This document shows, in pieces, positions 18,279 to 25,469 of a stretch of 64,000 nt of DNA. Source of the DNA: Shewanella sp. UCD-KL21 (GTDB lineage Bacteria; Pseudomonadota; Gammaproteobacteria; Enterobacterales; Shewanellaceae); contig NZ_MPHK01000022.1 in NCBI RefSeq assembly GCF_001957135.1, forward strand, positions 1 through 64,000, in the 5' to 3' direction. The stretch's first letter is position 1. The number at the start of each line of letters is the position of its first letter. The position numbers were made by a program, and so were the translations under genes. The notes beneath the pieces are model-generated. The model was not told where the DNA came from and searched no databases. It saw only the letters and a program-made list of their open reading frames with translations.

Positions 18279-19126
18279 GGCAAAATCTGACAGGGTAATT
18301 TGAAATAAGCTGTTTTGTTTTTTATCGATGCGGGTAGTTGCGGGAGAAAAAAACGCTCAATGGTTGTTGATATTTGTTGTTGCTGGTCTGCTATGTTATC
18401 AAAATCAATTTGTTCACTGGCTAGCAGTAAGTGCATGTTATGCAAGGTGTCACTAACCGAAAGCTTTATCAGTTGGCGGCTTTGATGTAGTTGATAGCCA
18501 AAAAACACCACTTGAGCACAAATAAGGATCAACATGTTGCTGATCATCAGTTTACGGTGAAAGGGCATTTTTAAATGCAGTAACCAATATAAAAAAGGCT
18601 CTAATACACAAAATAGTAAAAATGCCCCCACAATCGATAGAGTAAATAGCTGCACTGTGGTGGCAATCTTGGGCCAGTCAAGCACATGTAACAATGAGTT
18701 GGCATCACCCCAAGGGTTACTGGCTGTTTCAGGGTTATTCGGGTCTAAAATCCAAATCGGTGTCGGTTGTCCATCGAGATGCAATACCAGTTTATATTCA
18801 ATGTCACCGGGATGAATGGAAAGATCATATTGCCATTGGTTAGCAGAGACCGGCTGCATTTGATAATAAGGGTCGTCACTATACCAGTCAGAAAAACTGC
18901 CACTGACAAAAACCTTATTCACTTTAGCATCAGGGCTAAGACCATAATCTTGATTGAGGGCGTCAGAGAGTGGCAAGGTTAGCGTGATGCGATAAGGGTT
19001 TAACGCATCTGTCGTCATTGCATTAATTAGCCAAGTTTGAATCGGCCACAAACACACTAGCGCAACCAAAATGCCAAGCCTAATTTTCCATTTATGTAAA
19101 TAATGAGCAACTATACTCACAGACAC
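18254..19126 (-). CDS. Membrane sensor N-terminal piece with glycogen-binding-like module (split gene)
   Basis: A 290-residue frame that begins the split GGDEF-EAL protein. A membrane segment (about 14-36) is followed by an extracytoplasmic beta module (about 68-145) with VNKVFVSGSFSDWYSD and WQYDLSIHPGDIEYKLVL, resembling CBM48 or AMPK-type glycogen-binding domains. Two more membrane segments follow (about 158-182 and 192-214), then the start of a second sensor domain. After ERFF the frame leaves the family-like sequence and stops with a nonsense tail (from LPQLPASIKNK). In the -1 frame the protein continues SPATTRIDKKQNSLFQITL straight into the downstream piece. The sugar-binding idea is inference from the motif. 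Confidence 0.75.
   Translation of the reverse strand: MSVSIVAHYLHKWKIRLGILVALVCLWPIQTWLINAMTTDALNPYRITLTLPLSDALNQDYGLSPDAKVNKVFVSGSFSDWYSDDPYYQMQPVSANQWQYDLSIHPGDIEYKLVLHLDGQPTPIWILDPNNPETASNPWGDANSLLHVLDWPKIATTVQLFTLSIVGAFLLFCVLEPFLYWLLHLKMPFHRKLMISNMLILICAQVVFFGYQLHQSRQLIKLSVSDTLHNMHLLLASEQIDFDNIADQQQQISTTIERFFLPQLPASIKNKTAYFKLPCQILPCWIKTAN
18347..18353 (-). other. T7 slippery run at the frameshift between the two GGDEF-EAL pieces
   Basis: On the coding strand the sequence reads CGT TTT TTT CTC. The seven T residues are exactly in the X XXY YYZ phase of a -1 ribosomal slippery heptamer. A -1 shift restores a continuous 914-codon frame. Alternatives are a one-base deletion in an ancestral T8 run, transcriptional slippage, or a sequencing error. 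Confidence 0.8.
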
Positions 19127-19515
19127 GACCTTGTATCTTAAAAAAGTAACTACAGACGACTATATTACTTAGCCTTTGGTAAGCAATATGAGCTGCAATT
19201 TCACCGAGGTCAACAAATTGCAGTATAAAAAATGCCTTAAACAGTGTTCGGAAAATTCACCAATGATCCTAAGCCCTTATGAGGGCAGACTTTTGCCTCA
19301 AAACAAGCGCAATAACATTTTTAATACACTTGTATAAAAATAACACCTCGGCGAGTTCAGCCTCACATCAAGGTGCTAATTTGTGAAGCACAGCAAATAA
19401 GCTGCCTAGCAGATATGGCTTATTTTGCGTATAATAACTGCTATCTGTTTCTGCAATAAAAGTGCTATTTAAGCCGCTTAAAGGCAGACAATCATTCATT
19501 TAAAGAGAACTCACC
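19127..19515. other. Intergenic region between the split EAL gene and phnA
   Basis: About 390 bp between divergent genes. A TATAAT at 19430-19435, about 80 bp before phnA, is a plausible -10 box without a clear -35. A small hairpin GCCCT/AGGGC lies at 19273-19286. Nothing else is recognisable. Confidence 0.4.
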
Positions 19516-19857
19516 ATGAGCAATATCCCACCATGTCCAAAATGTGAATCAGCCTACGTATACGAAGATGGCTCACAACTAGTTTGTCCAGAATGTGCTC
19601 ATGAATGGAACCCAAACGAAGAAATCGTTGATCCAGATGCAATTATCTTAAAAGATGCAGTAGGTAACCTACTTGCTGAAGAAGACAAAGTGACGCTGAT
19701 CAAAGACCTTAAAGTAAAAGGTTCTTCATTAGTGCTTAAAGTTGGAACTAAAGCGGTTATCAAACGTTTTGTTGATGCTGACCACGATATTGACTGTAAA
19801 GTTGATGGTCACGGCCAAATGATGCTCAAATCAAAGTTTGTTAGAAAGCAAAACTAA
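19516..19857 (+). CDS. phnA: PhnA/YjdM zinc-ribbon protein
   Basis: A 113-residue protein of the PhnA (YjdM) family. The N-terminal zinc ribbon has CPKC (about residues 7-10) and CPEC (about 24-27), followed by HEWNPNEE. The C-terminal beta domain contains VTLIKDLKVKGSSLVLKVGTK and DCKVDGHGQMMLKSKFV, both strongly conserved in the family. Despite the old name, the family is not a proven phosphonate enzyme and its cellular role is unclear. The ATG follows AAAGAGAA; a terminator follows. It stands alone. Confidence 0.92.
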   Translation: MSNIPPCPKCESAYVYEDGSQLVCPECAHEWNPNEEIVDPDAIILKDAVGNLLAEEDKVTLIKDLKVKGSSLVLKVGTKAVIKRFVDADHDIDCKVDGHGQMMLKSKFVRKQN

Positions 19858-19880
19858 ATCGCTTGTTAATTGAGTTTGAT

Positions 19881-19907
19881 AAAAACCTGCCAAGTGCAGG
19901 TTTTTTT
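19881..19907 (+). terminator. Terminator after phnA
   Basis: Stem AAAAACCTGC (19881-19890) pairs with 19896-19905, loop CAAGT, followed by T residues. Confidence 0.9.
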
Positions 19908-19994
19908 ATGGACGGCAGTTCAGTTGCCGCCGCCTCATTGGAATCGAAAGAGTTACAATTGGGATTAATAAAAGTTGTTAGAATTAGCCAAAGA

Positions 19995-20026
19995 AAAAGG
20001 GCTTAACCTTGCGGTTAAGCCCTTTT
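19995..20026. terminator. Hairpin beside the degenerate tmRNA-end copy
   Basis: A 14-bp perfect stem AAAAGGGCTTAACC (19995-20008) pairs with 20013-20026 around TTGC. Its T run merges into the TTTTAGAATTTGGTG shared with the tmRNA end, so it takes the same position relative to this copy as the tmRNA terminator does to the real gene. Confidence 0.75.
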
Positions 20027-20071
20027 AGAATTTGGTGCAGAAGTAGGGTTTGAACCCGGGTCCCAAAAGCC
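20023..20071 (-). repeat. Degenerate copy of the tmRNA 3' end (possible attachment-site relic)
   Basis: This 49-bp segment aligns with 21492-21541 (tmRNA 3' end plus the start of its terminator) with about 8 mismatches and one 1-bp gap. The first 15 bases, TTTTAGAATTTGGTG, are identical, and TTTGAACCCG is shared. The T-stem complement is no longer paired, so it cannot be a working RNA end. Placement about 1.4 kb downstream of the tmRNA gene fits the distal att site of an element integrated in ssrA. Confidence 0.65.
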
Positions 20072-20194
20072 AGCACTCAACTTGCTGCCCAGTCTTTAAT
20101 GGGTTTAACTGTAATATCATTAAGTTAGCTGATTGATGTTAATGGTGTTTAATGACGAGTATAGCCACTATTGGTTGTTCACTGTTTTTCTAAA

Positions 20195-21256
20195 CTACAT
20201 CGTTTTTTTAGGTTGCCACGTCCTGCTGCTTATTTTTTGTTTAAATTTGGGTAAAGCAGTGAGCAGGCCATGTAATTGTACGAAGTTATATTCAAGATGT
20301 TCGTTTATTATACTGTCTAGATCAAATGCATAAATATCAAGATATAGAAAATATATAAAGTGTGTCAACGCAAGCTGTTGTTCAATATTTGCTATAAAGG
20401 TAGACACACCTTCTATGTCATATGCATCGCCAATATATTGTGAAATGAATAATGATTCTAGTTTATTTTGAATTGGCATTTTTCTAAGGATTGAGTAAAT
20501 TTGGGTGTTGACTCTCCGTAAGTGGCTTTCATATAAATACAGCTGATTATCCTCGTCATCTATAGGGAACTCTTTGATGAACTTTATCGTTTCGGCTAAA
20601 TTTAATATCAACTCTTCGGTTAAGTTGTTCAGTATTGTTGTTGTAATTCCTCCCGGCCCATTTCTTAATGAAGAGTCTTCATACAACTTGATATAACATT
20701 TTTTAGTATCAATTTTGATTTTGGCACCTGATTGTAAGATGGTTGGAAATTTATTAGACTCAATTTTTGTCTCTACTTGCTCTATATACTCACAGAAATG
20801 CTTGTAGTGAGCTAGGTACAAATCAGTTTTGTTTTTCTGTTTAACTTCATTAATTTGTGTCTCTGCTTTGCTTATTTGTAGAGCAGTTTGTTTGGTGCCA
20901 TGAAGACGTGCAGTTAAAGCCGCTAGAGGGATCGAAAGGGCGAGTAAACCAAGCGGGAGTTTACTAATCTCGATAAACTGCTTGTAACCATCGGCAGAAA
21001 GCTCCAACGATAAACCACTCCAAGTCCATATTCCTGTAGAGAAAAAGAGACCAATAGGATACACAATAGCTATAGCGAATAATGGTTGGCTACCTAAGCC
21101 ATGGCTAGGATCGAAAGTTCTGAAATACTTCCAAAAACCCCAGCTACTTCTGTCTTTATGCCTAGTTAAATAGAGCAGAAGTACTATGGTAAATACTAAA
21201 AGTAATGGAGCAAAAATGCTTATAAGCAATTTACTTAGTTCGTTTAATTCATCCAT
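20195..21256 (-). CDS. Unknown membrane protein in a possible tmRNA-linked insert
   Basis: A 353-residue protein I do not recognise. Two or three membrane segments fill the N-terminal 115 residues (about 8-29, 58-76 and 97-113). Next is a helical, probably coiled-coil stretch (about 115-155, KQTALQISKAETQINEVKQK) and a largely helical cytoplasmic domain. The layout resembles uncharacterised membrane proteins of mobile elements, some annotated as phage abortive infection proteins; this is only a resemblance. The gene is noticeably more AT-rich than its neighbours, has no clear Shine-Dalgarno, and is the only gene between the tmRNA gene and its degenerate end copy. No integrase is present. Confidence 0.7.
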   Translation of the reverse strand: MDELNELSKLLISIFAPLLLVFTIVLLLYLTRHKDRSSWGFWKYFRTFDPSHGLGSQPLFAIAIVYPIGLFFSTGIWTWSGLSLELSADGYKQFIEISKLPLGLLALSIPLAALTARLHGTKQTALQISKAETQINEVKQKNKTDLYLAHYKHFCEYIEQVETKIESNKFPTILQSGAKIKIDTKKCYIKLYEDSSLRNGPGGITTTILNNLTEELILNLAETIKFIKEFPIDDEDNQLYLYESHLRRVNTQIYSILRKMPIQNKLESLFISQYIGDAYDIEGVSTFIANIEQQLALTHFIYFLYLDIYAFDLDSIINEHLEYNFVQLHGLLTALPKFKQKISSRTWQPKKTM

Positions 21257-21463
21257 GTGGGGTTATTAATCCTGGTATTGGTTTTTTAGTGACGACATTA
21301 GCTTAATTGCCATTGAGTCTTGGTGTGATTAATCATTCAACTATCCTTGTATTTTATAATAATAACCAGATAACAGGGTATTACAGAATACGCTTGAGAG
21401 TAAAGTTTGATGACGATGCTGAATTTTTAAGATGAGTAATCGAGAACGACAAATTTAAGGCAA

Positions 21464-21495
21464 AAAAATGCCACCTATTGCTAGGTGGCATTTTT
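21464..21495 (-). terminator. tmRNA terminator
   Basis: A 14-bp stem AAAAATGCCACCTA (21464-21477) pairs with 21482-21495, loop TTGC. Read on the minus strand it ends in a T run, 7 nt after the tmRNA CCA end. Confidence 0.92.
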
Positions 21496-21501
21496 AGAAT
21501 T

Positions 21502-21856
21502 TGGTGGAGGCGGCGGGATTTGAACCCGCGTCCAGAAAGCCTACATCCAAGGCGCTACATGTTTAGTCTCTCTTTTGGTTAACCAAGTACACTCCGAAAG
21601 ACAGGATTGCAATTGGCGAGTCCGATACTGTTTCGCGGTTCACCCTCGGACGGAGTTCCCTCGCTATCAAATGTAATATGACCATCTTGAATCCCTGCCC
21701 ATTTGAGAGACGTGGGTAAGATGGCTAGCTAGCCTAAGCTGCTAGAGAGTAGTTAGAGTCGTTAGCAACTATAACAGTGCGGCTTTTTACGAGGCCAACC
21801 GCCCCTCGACATGCTCCCAGGGTTTCGTGAATCCTGTCGAATCCAGAATCGCCCCC
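21502..21856 (-). ncRNA. ssrA: tmRNA (ssrA)
   Basis: Transfer-messenger RNA that, with SmpB, frees stalled ribosomes and tags the nascent chain for proteolysis. On the minus strand it starts GGGGGCGATTCTGGATTCGA and ends GCCTCCACCA; the 7-bp acceptor stem GGGGGCG pairs with CGCCTCC with one G-U. The T-arm GCGGG-TTCAAAT-CCCGC is intact. The tag frame lies at 21734-21766 and reads ANDSNYSLAA followed by TAG; with the charged alanine the tag is AANDSNYSLAA. smpB lies 73 bp upstream on the same strand. The 3' end seems to have been the target of an integration. Confidence 0.97.
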
Positions 21857-21929
21857 AAAGTTTGTTGATTGTATCGGGTAAATACTAAAATACCTAATGT
21901 ATTTGACCACAGTTACAATCGTTTGTTCA

Positions 21930-22427
21930 TTATCCGTCCAGTCTCGACTTCTTCATTACTCGAGATTGTTCAACTTTCCACTCACGTTCTTTAGTGTCTT
22001 GGCGTTTATCGTGATCTTTTTTACCTTTACCGAGTCCAATTTCCACCTTTACCCAAGCGCTTTTACGCCAGTAAAGTGACAATGGCACTAAGGTGTAGCC
22101 TTGACGCTCAATTAAGCCTTCAAGTTTATCAATTTCACTGCGCTTTAATAACAGCTTTTTAGTACGCACAGGGTCGCAAACCACGTGGGTGGTTGCTGTA
22201 TTAAGTGGCTGAATGGTACAGCCATGCATAAAGGCTTCACCGTTTTTAATAAAAACGTAGCAATCTGCGAGGGTCACTTTACCCATACGCAAAGACTTTA
22301 CTTCCCAGCCTTGAAGCTCTAAACCGGCTTCGACTTTTTCTTCGATTTTAAACTCAAAGGTCGCGCGCTTATTACGTGTAATCGTAGCGGGCGGATTCTT
22401 TGATTTTTTTGAATTCTTTTTTACCAT
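21930..22427 (-). CDS. smpB: SsrA-binding protein SmpB
   Basis: A 165-residue RNA-binding protein that brings tmRNA to stalled ribosomes. Family signatures are RATFEFKIEEKVEAGLELQG, WEVKSLRMGKVTLADCYV, and the basic C-terminal tail starting GKGKKDHDKRQDTKERE that reaches the decoding centre. Length and ends agree with the family. It lies immediately upstream of ssrA on the same strand, a classic arrangement. Confidence 0.97.
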   Translation of the reverse strand: MVKKNSKKSKNPPATITRNKRATFEFKIEEKVEAGLELQGWEVKSLRMGKVTLADCYVFIKNGEAFMHGCTIQPLNTATTHVVCDPVRTKKLLLKRSEIDKLEGLIERQGYTLVPLSLYWRKSAWVKVEIGLGKGKKDHDKRQDTKEREWKVEQSRVMKKSRLDG

Positions 22428-22631
22428 AATCGCGTGTGATACCCGCTGTTATCCCATTTAAAAACTCTGCGTACTCGTTGACGTGTGGCAGAGATGGGGG
22501 AGAGAGAAAACTAATCTGTGGATTATACCCAAACGGCTTAAAGATGCGAGTACATTCATCAAGCTGTAATGGATGCGTTTTCTTGGGAGCATGTTAAAAT
22601 CGACTCATTGTTAATATGAGTGTTGTTTTTC

Positions 22632-23069
22632 ATGCCAAAAATTTCAAAAAGTGTACTGGTTCGATTTAGTGCAATGCAGATGTATGATCTGGTTAATGAT
22701 GTGGAGTCATATCATGCATTTTTACCCGGCTGTGTGGGTGGGAAAGTGCTGGAGTTTGATGGACAGACTATGGTGGCGTCGGTTGATGTCTCTAAAGCTG
22801 GGATCCGTAAAACCTTCACCACTCGTAATCAAGTGGTGCCAGGTAAAACAATTGAGTTAAGGCTTGAGAATGGTCCTTTTAAACATTTAGACGGTTTATG
22901 GCGCTTTACCGAGTTAACGGACGATGCCTGTAAAGTTGAATTTGATTTAAATTTCGATTTTTCAAATCCATTAGCTGATTTGGCTTTTGGCAAAGTGTTT
23001 AAAGATCTGATGAATTCAATGGTGAAGGCATTCACTGAAAGAGCCAAGGTGATTTACAATGACAAATGA
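22632..23069 (+). CDS. ratA: RatA-like START/COQ10-family protein
   Basis: A 145-residue protein of the Coq10/START-like family. It begins MPKISKSVLVRFSAMQMYDL, close to E. coli RatA (YfjG), and has FLPGCVGGKVLE and DVSKAGIRKTFTTRNQ. E. coli RatA was described as a toxin that blocks 70S assembly, while the fold and eukaryotic homologues point to ubiquinone handling; both views should be kept open. The ATG at 22632 matches family starts; an upstream in-frame GTG at 22620 is less likely. It overlaps rnfH by 11 bp. Confidence 0.9.
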   Translation: MPKISKSVLVRFSAMQMYDLVNDVESYHAFLPGCVGGKVLEFDGQTMVASVDVSKAGIRKTFTTRNQVVPGKTIELRLENGPFKHLDGLWRFTELTDDACKVEFDLNFDFSNPLADLAFGKVFKDLMNSMVKAFTERAKVIYNDK

Positions 23070-23394
23070 TGTTGAAACTTTTGCAGTGGATGTGATTTAT
23101 GCGCTGCCGACTCAGCAAAAAATTATTAGCGTGAATGTGCTGCCTGGTACCACATTTATTGAGGCGGTGAAGCAAAGCAATATTGTCAGCTTTTTTCCTG
23201 AAATTGACTTAGCCAAGGTGAAGCTGGGGGTGTTTAGCCGTCAGGCCAAACATGATGAAGTATTGGTGCCCGGTCAACGAATTGAGATATATCGGCCGTT
23301 AATTGCAGATCCTAAAGATGTGCGTCGCAAGCGTGCTGAAAAAGCCAAAGAAGAAGGCCGCAGCAATAAGATAACTGGCGCAAAAGTTAACTGA
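23059..23394 (+). CDS. rnfH: RnfH-family protein (UPF0125, YfjF-like)
   Basis: A 111-residue protein with a ubiquitin-like beta-grasp fold expected from the family: FAVDVIYALPTQQKIISVNV, LGVFSRQAKHDEVLVPGQRI, EIYRPLIADPKDVRRKRAEK. The family is named after a member linked to the Rnf complex in Rhodobacter, but its function in gammaproteobacteria is unknown. It overlaps ratA by 11 bp and is almost certainly translationally coupled to it. A strong terminator follows. Confidence 0.92.
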   Translation: MTNDVETFAVDVIYALPTQQKIISVNVLPGTTFIEAVKQSNIVSFFPEIDLAKVKLGVFSRQAKHDEVLVPGQRIEIYRPLIADPKDVRRKRAEKAKEEGRSNKITGAKVN

Positions 23395-23435
23395 CATTAA
23401 AAACGAATAGCCACATGCTTTTCGGGTGCCGCAAT

Positions 23436-23473
23436 AAAAACGGAGAGAATGACCACATTCTCTCCGTTTTTTA
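23436..23473. terminator. Bidirectional terminator between rnfH and bamE
   Basis: A 16-bp perfect stem AAAAACGGAGAGAATG (23436-23451) pairs with 23456-23471 around ACCA, with A and T runs on the two sides. Confidence 0.93.
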
Positions 23474-23500
23474 TGTGCGATTGATTAAGTCAGTTTTAAA

Positions 23501-24013
23501 TTACTGCTCATCTTGCTGCGGCACATCATTTTCATTTTCGATGCGTTCTTCTTCAACGAGAGGTTTTTCATCGCCTCGAAGTTTTTGCTTCTGTTCAGGC
23601 AATAACGGCTCAACCACCCGTGGTGAAACAGAAGGTAATGCACCTTCATTTAACGGTGTTTCGAAATCTTCATGAAGCTTGTAGTCACCTTCTACTTTGG
23701 TGAGCAAGTCGCCATCAAAGTATAAAATAAGTTCTTTATGGGTCACTTGGGCGTTACGACCACTTTTAAAGTGATATACATAATACCAAATGTTGTCTGC
23801 GAAACTATCACGCAGTACTGGGCGACCTAAGATGTATTCAGCCTGTTCTTTAGTCATGTCGATACGCAGTTTTTCAACTTGCTGTAACTCCATGTAGTTA
23901 CCTTGTGGTATATCTGGCTTGTAAATTAAGTAGTCAAAAACGCTACATGCACTGAGTGATACTGAAAGCGCAACTGCGCCTAAAAGGGTAAGACTTTGTT
24001 TTTTATTTATCAT
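23501..24013 (-). CDS. bamE: Outer-membrane assembly lipoprotein BamE
   Basis: A 170-residue lipoprotein of the BamE/SmpA/OmlA family, a periplasm-facing component of the BAM complex that folds outer-membrane proteins. The signal peptide ends in the lipobox LSAC at Cys23. The core includes DIPQGNYMELQQVEKLRIDM, TKEQAEYILGRPVLRDSF and WYYVYHFKSG, the BamE hallmarks. The C-terminal 55 residues are an acidic, Pro/Glu-rich extension longer than in E. coli. Its partner bamB is at 44.4 kb in this window. Confidence 0.95.
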   Translation of the reverse strand: MINKKQSLTLLGAVALSVSLSACSVFDYLIYKPDIPQGNYMELQQVEKLRIDMTKEQAEYILGRPVLRDSFADNIWYYVYHFKSGRNAQVTHKELILYFDGDLLTKVEGDYKLHEDFETPLNEGALPSVSPRVVEPLLPEQKQKLRGDEKPLVEEERIENENDVPQQDEQ

Positions 24014-24336
24014 TGTCTGCGCTATTTCCTAAAAATCTGACGCCATCATACCCAAGGCTTCCCTATGCTGACAAGTGGCTATTGATACTTCATTACTACT
24101 TCAATGACGGTTATGACTCATTAGTGACTCAGTTAGTTCCCCAAATTTGAGCAATGATGATTTTATTGGTACTAAATATGTTGCATAAATGTTGAAAAGG
24201 GATGGTAATAGCGCTGCTATTTATATAAGTTTGATAGTAACTGGAGTTATTTTTAAATGCCGTTATCCGCCATCGTAATGCTAGGGCATTTAGTGCAGTA
24301 AGCTCTTAACCTTTTTTTTTGAAAAAATTGAGCACA
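24014..24336. promoter_or_regulatory. Divergent region between bamE and the borosin operon
   Basis: About 320 bp holding the promoters of bamE and the methyltransferase gene. It is AT-rich, with a T9 run at 24312-24320 just before the borosin gene start. I see no clear consensus boxes or regulator sites. Confidence 0.35.
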
Positions 24337-25158
24337 ATGTCATTACCAAGAGTTGAACCGAGTGAGACTGGACGTTTAGTTTTTGTAGGAACGGGACTGC
24401 AACTTGCTGGGCATATCAGTAAATTAAGTCAAAGTTATATTGAGAATGCAGATATTGTATTTTCTATTGTGCCTGATGGTTTTGCTAACCGCTGGCTTGA
24501 AAGCTTAAATGGCAATCATATCTCATTACAGTGCCATTATGCCCAAGAGGGTGAAGTGAAGAATCGCCGCGACAGCTATGCTGAGATGGTTGAGGCGATT
24601 TTGCAGCAAGTTCGTCAGGACAAGCTGGTGGTGGTCGCGTTATATGGTCACCCTGGCGTATTTTCTTGTGTATCTCATTTAGCCATTAAGCAAGCAGTTA
24701 ACGAAGGCTATGAGGCGAATATGCTGCCGGGTATTTCTGCTGAAGCCTGTTTGTGGGCAGATTTAGGCATTGACCCCGGCTCTAATGGTCATCAAAGCTA
24801 CGAAGCAACACAGTTTATGCTTTATCAGCATCATCCTGATCCTGCGACTTACTTACTATTATGGCAAATTGCTTTGGCAGGAGAGCATACATTGACCGAG
24901 TTTAGTACTGATCAACAGCGCTTGGAGATTTTGGTTGAGCATTTAAGCCAATGGTACCCACTTGATCACCAAGTTGTTATATATGAAGCGGCTAACTTGC
25001 CAATTCAATCTCCAAGAATTGACCATATCCCTTTAAAAGAGTTGCCGTTTGCGCCGTTAAGTATGATCAGTACCTTACTCATCCCGCCTTCAATGCCGCT
25101 GAAGTTGAATCAGCTGATGATGAAAAAATTAGGGATTAATGCCAATGATATTGGTTAA
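24337..25158 (+). CDS. sonM: Split borosin alpha-N-methyltransferase (SonM-like)
   Basis: A 273-residue SAM-dependent enzyme of the tetrapyrrole-methylase fold. It closely resembles SonM of Shewanella oneidensis, which iteratively methylates backbone amides of a separate precursor, SonA (split borosin RiPP pathway). Matching stretches include LVFVGTGLQLAGHIS, ALYGHPGVFSCVSH, LPGISAEACLWADLGIDPG and LLLWQIALAGEHTLTEFST. There is no fused precursor tail, so it acts in trans on the small protein encoded 91 bp downstream. The ATG at 24337 follows GAG by 5 nt; a TTG at 24319 in frame is less likely. The assignment rests on recalled similarity to SonM and on the neighbour. Confidence 0.92.
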   Translation: MSLPRVEPSETGRLVFVGTGLQLAGHISKLSQSYIENADIVFSIVPDGFANRWLESLNGNHISLQCHYAQEGEVKNRRDSYAEMVEAILQQVRQDKLVVVALYGHPGVFSCVSHLAIKQAVNEGYEANMLPGISAEACLWADLGIDPGSNGHQSYEATQFMLYQHHPDPATYLLLWQIALAGEHTLTEFSTDQQRLEILVEHLSQWYPLDHQVVIYEAANLPIQSPRIDHIPLKELPFAPLSMISTLLIPPSMPLKLNQLMMKKLGINANDIG

Positions 25159-25164
25159 CAGAAT

Positions 25165-25218
25165 GCGGGTTATTGTGGTCAATAACCGCGCTTGATAGCT
25201 GTCACTAATTAATAGTGA
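25165..25218 (+). promoter_or_regulatory. Two hairpins between borosin methyltransferase and precursor genes
   Basis: Hairpin 1: GGTTATTG (25168-25175) pairs with 25180-25187 and extends with one bulge. Hairpin 2: TCACTA (25202-25207) pairs with 25213-25218. Neither has a T run, so they are not ordinary terminators. They could protect or process the mRNA so that more precursor than enzyme is made. Confidence 0.5.
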
Positions 25219-25249
25219 TACCAACCTTGAAGACAAATAAGGAAATAAC

Positions 25250-25459
25250 ATGTCAAATTTAACCGAGTTTTTTACTCAATTAAGCTCAGATGCCAAGTTG
25301 TTAGAGGCTTATAAGAAAGATCCCCGCGGCGTTATGCAGGCCAATGGTTTATCAGCTAAAGACATAGAGGCTGTGATGTCAGGGGATATGGCGCAAGTTA
25401 AATCCTTGGTGGGTGATGTTGAACTGAAATCAATTTTACTCGTCCATCATTTATCGTAA
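25250..25459 (+). CDS. sonA: Borosin precursor peptide (SonA-like)
   Basis: A 69-residue peptide following the methyltransferase. The first 57 residues form the helical borosin-binding domain seen in SonA (LTEFFTQLSSDAKLLEAYKK, then GVMQANGLSAKDIEAVMSGD). The C-terminus SILLVHHLS (61-69) is the likely core. SonA is recalled to be methylated at Leu63 and Ile65; the aligned residues here are Leu63 and Val65. The C-terminus differs from SonA, so the product would be a different peptide. AAGGAA precedes the ATG. A protease and any further tailoring enzyme are not encoded nearby. Confidence 0.9.
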   Translation: MSNLTEFFTQLSSDAKLLEAYKKDPRGVMQANGLSAKDIEAVMSGDMAQVKSLVGDVELKSILLVHHLS

Positions 25460-25469
25460 TCTTAACCTC

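Noticed and set aside
20023..20071. A complete tRNA gene ending in CCA
   Set aside because: Only the T-arm and acceptor-like end are present; the T-stem is mispaired and no D- or anticodon arm follows. It fits a degenerate tmRNA-end copy better.
22632..23394. RatA-RnfH as a true toxin-antitoxin module
   Set aside because: The pair is conserved housekeeping context beside smpB; the toxin claim for RatA is limited and RnfH is not shown to be an antitoxin.
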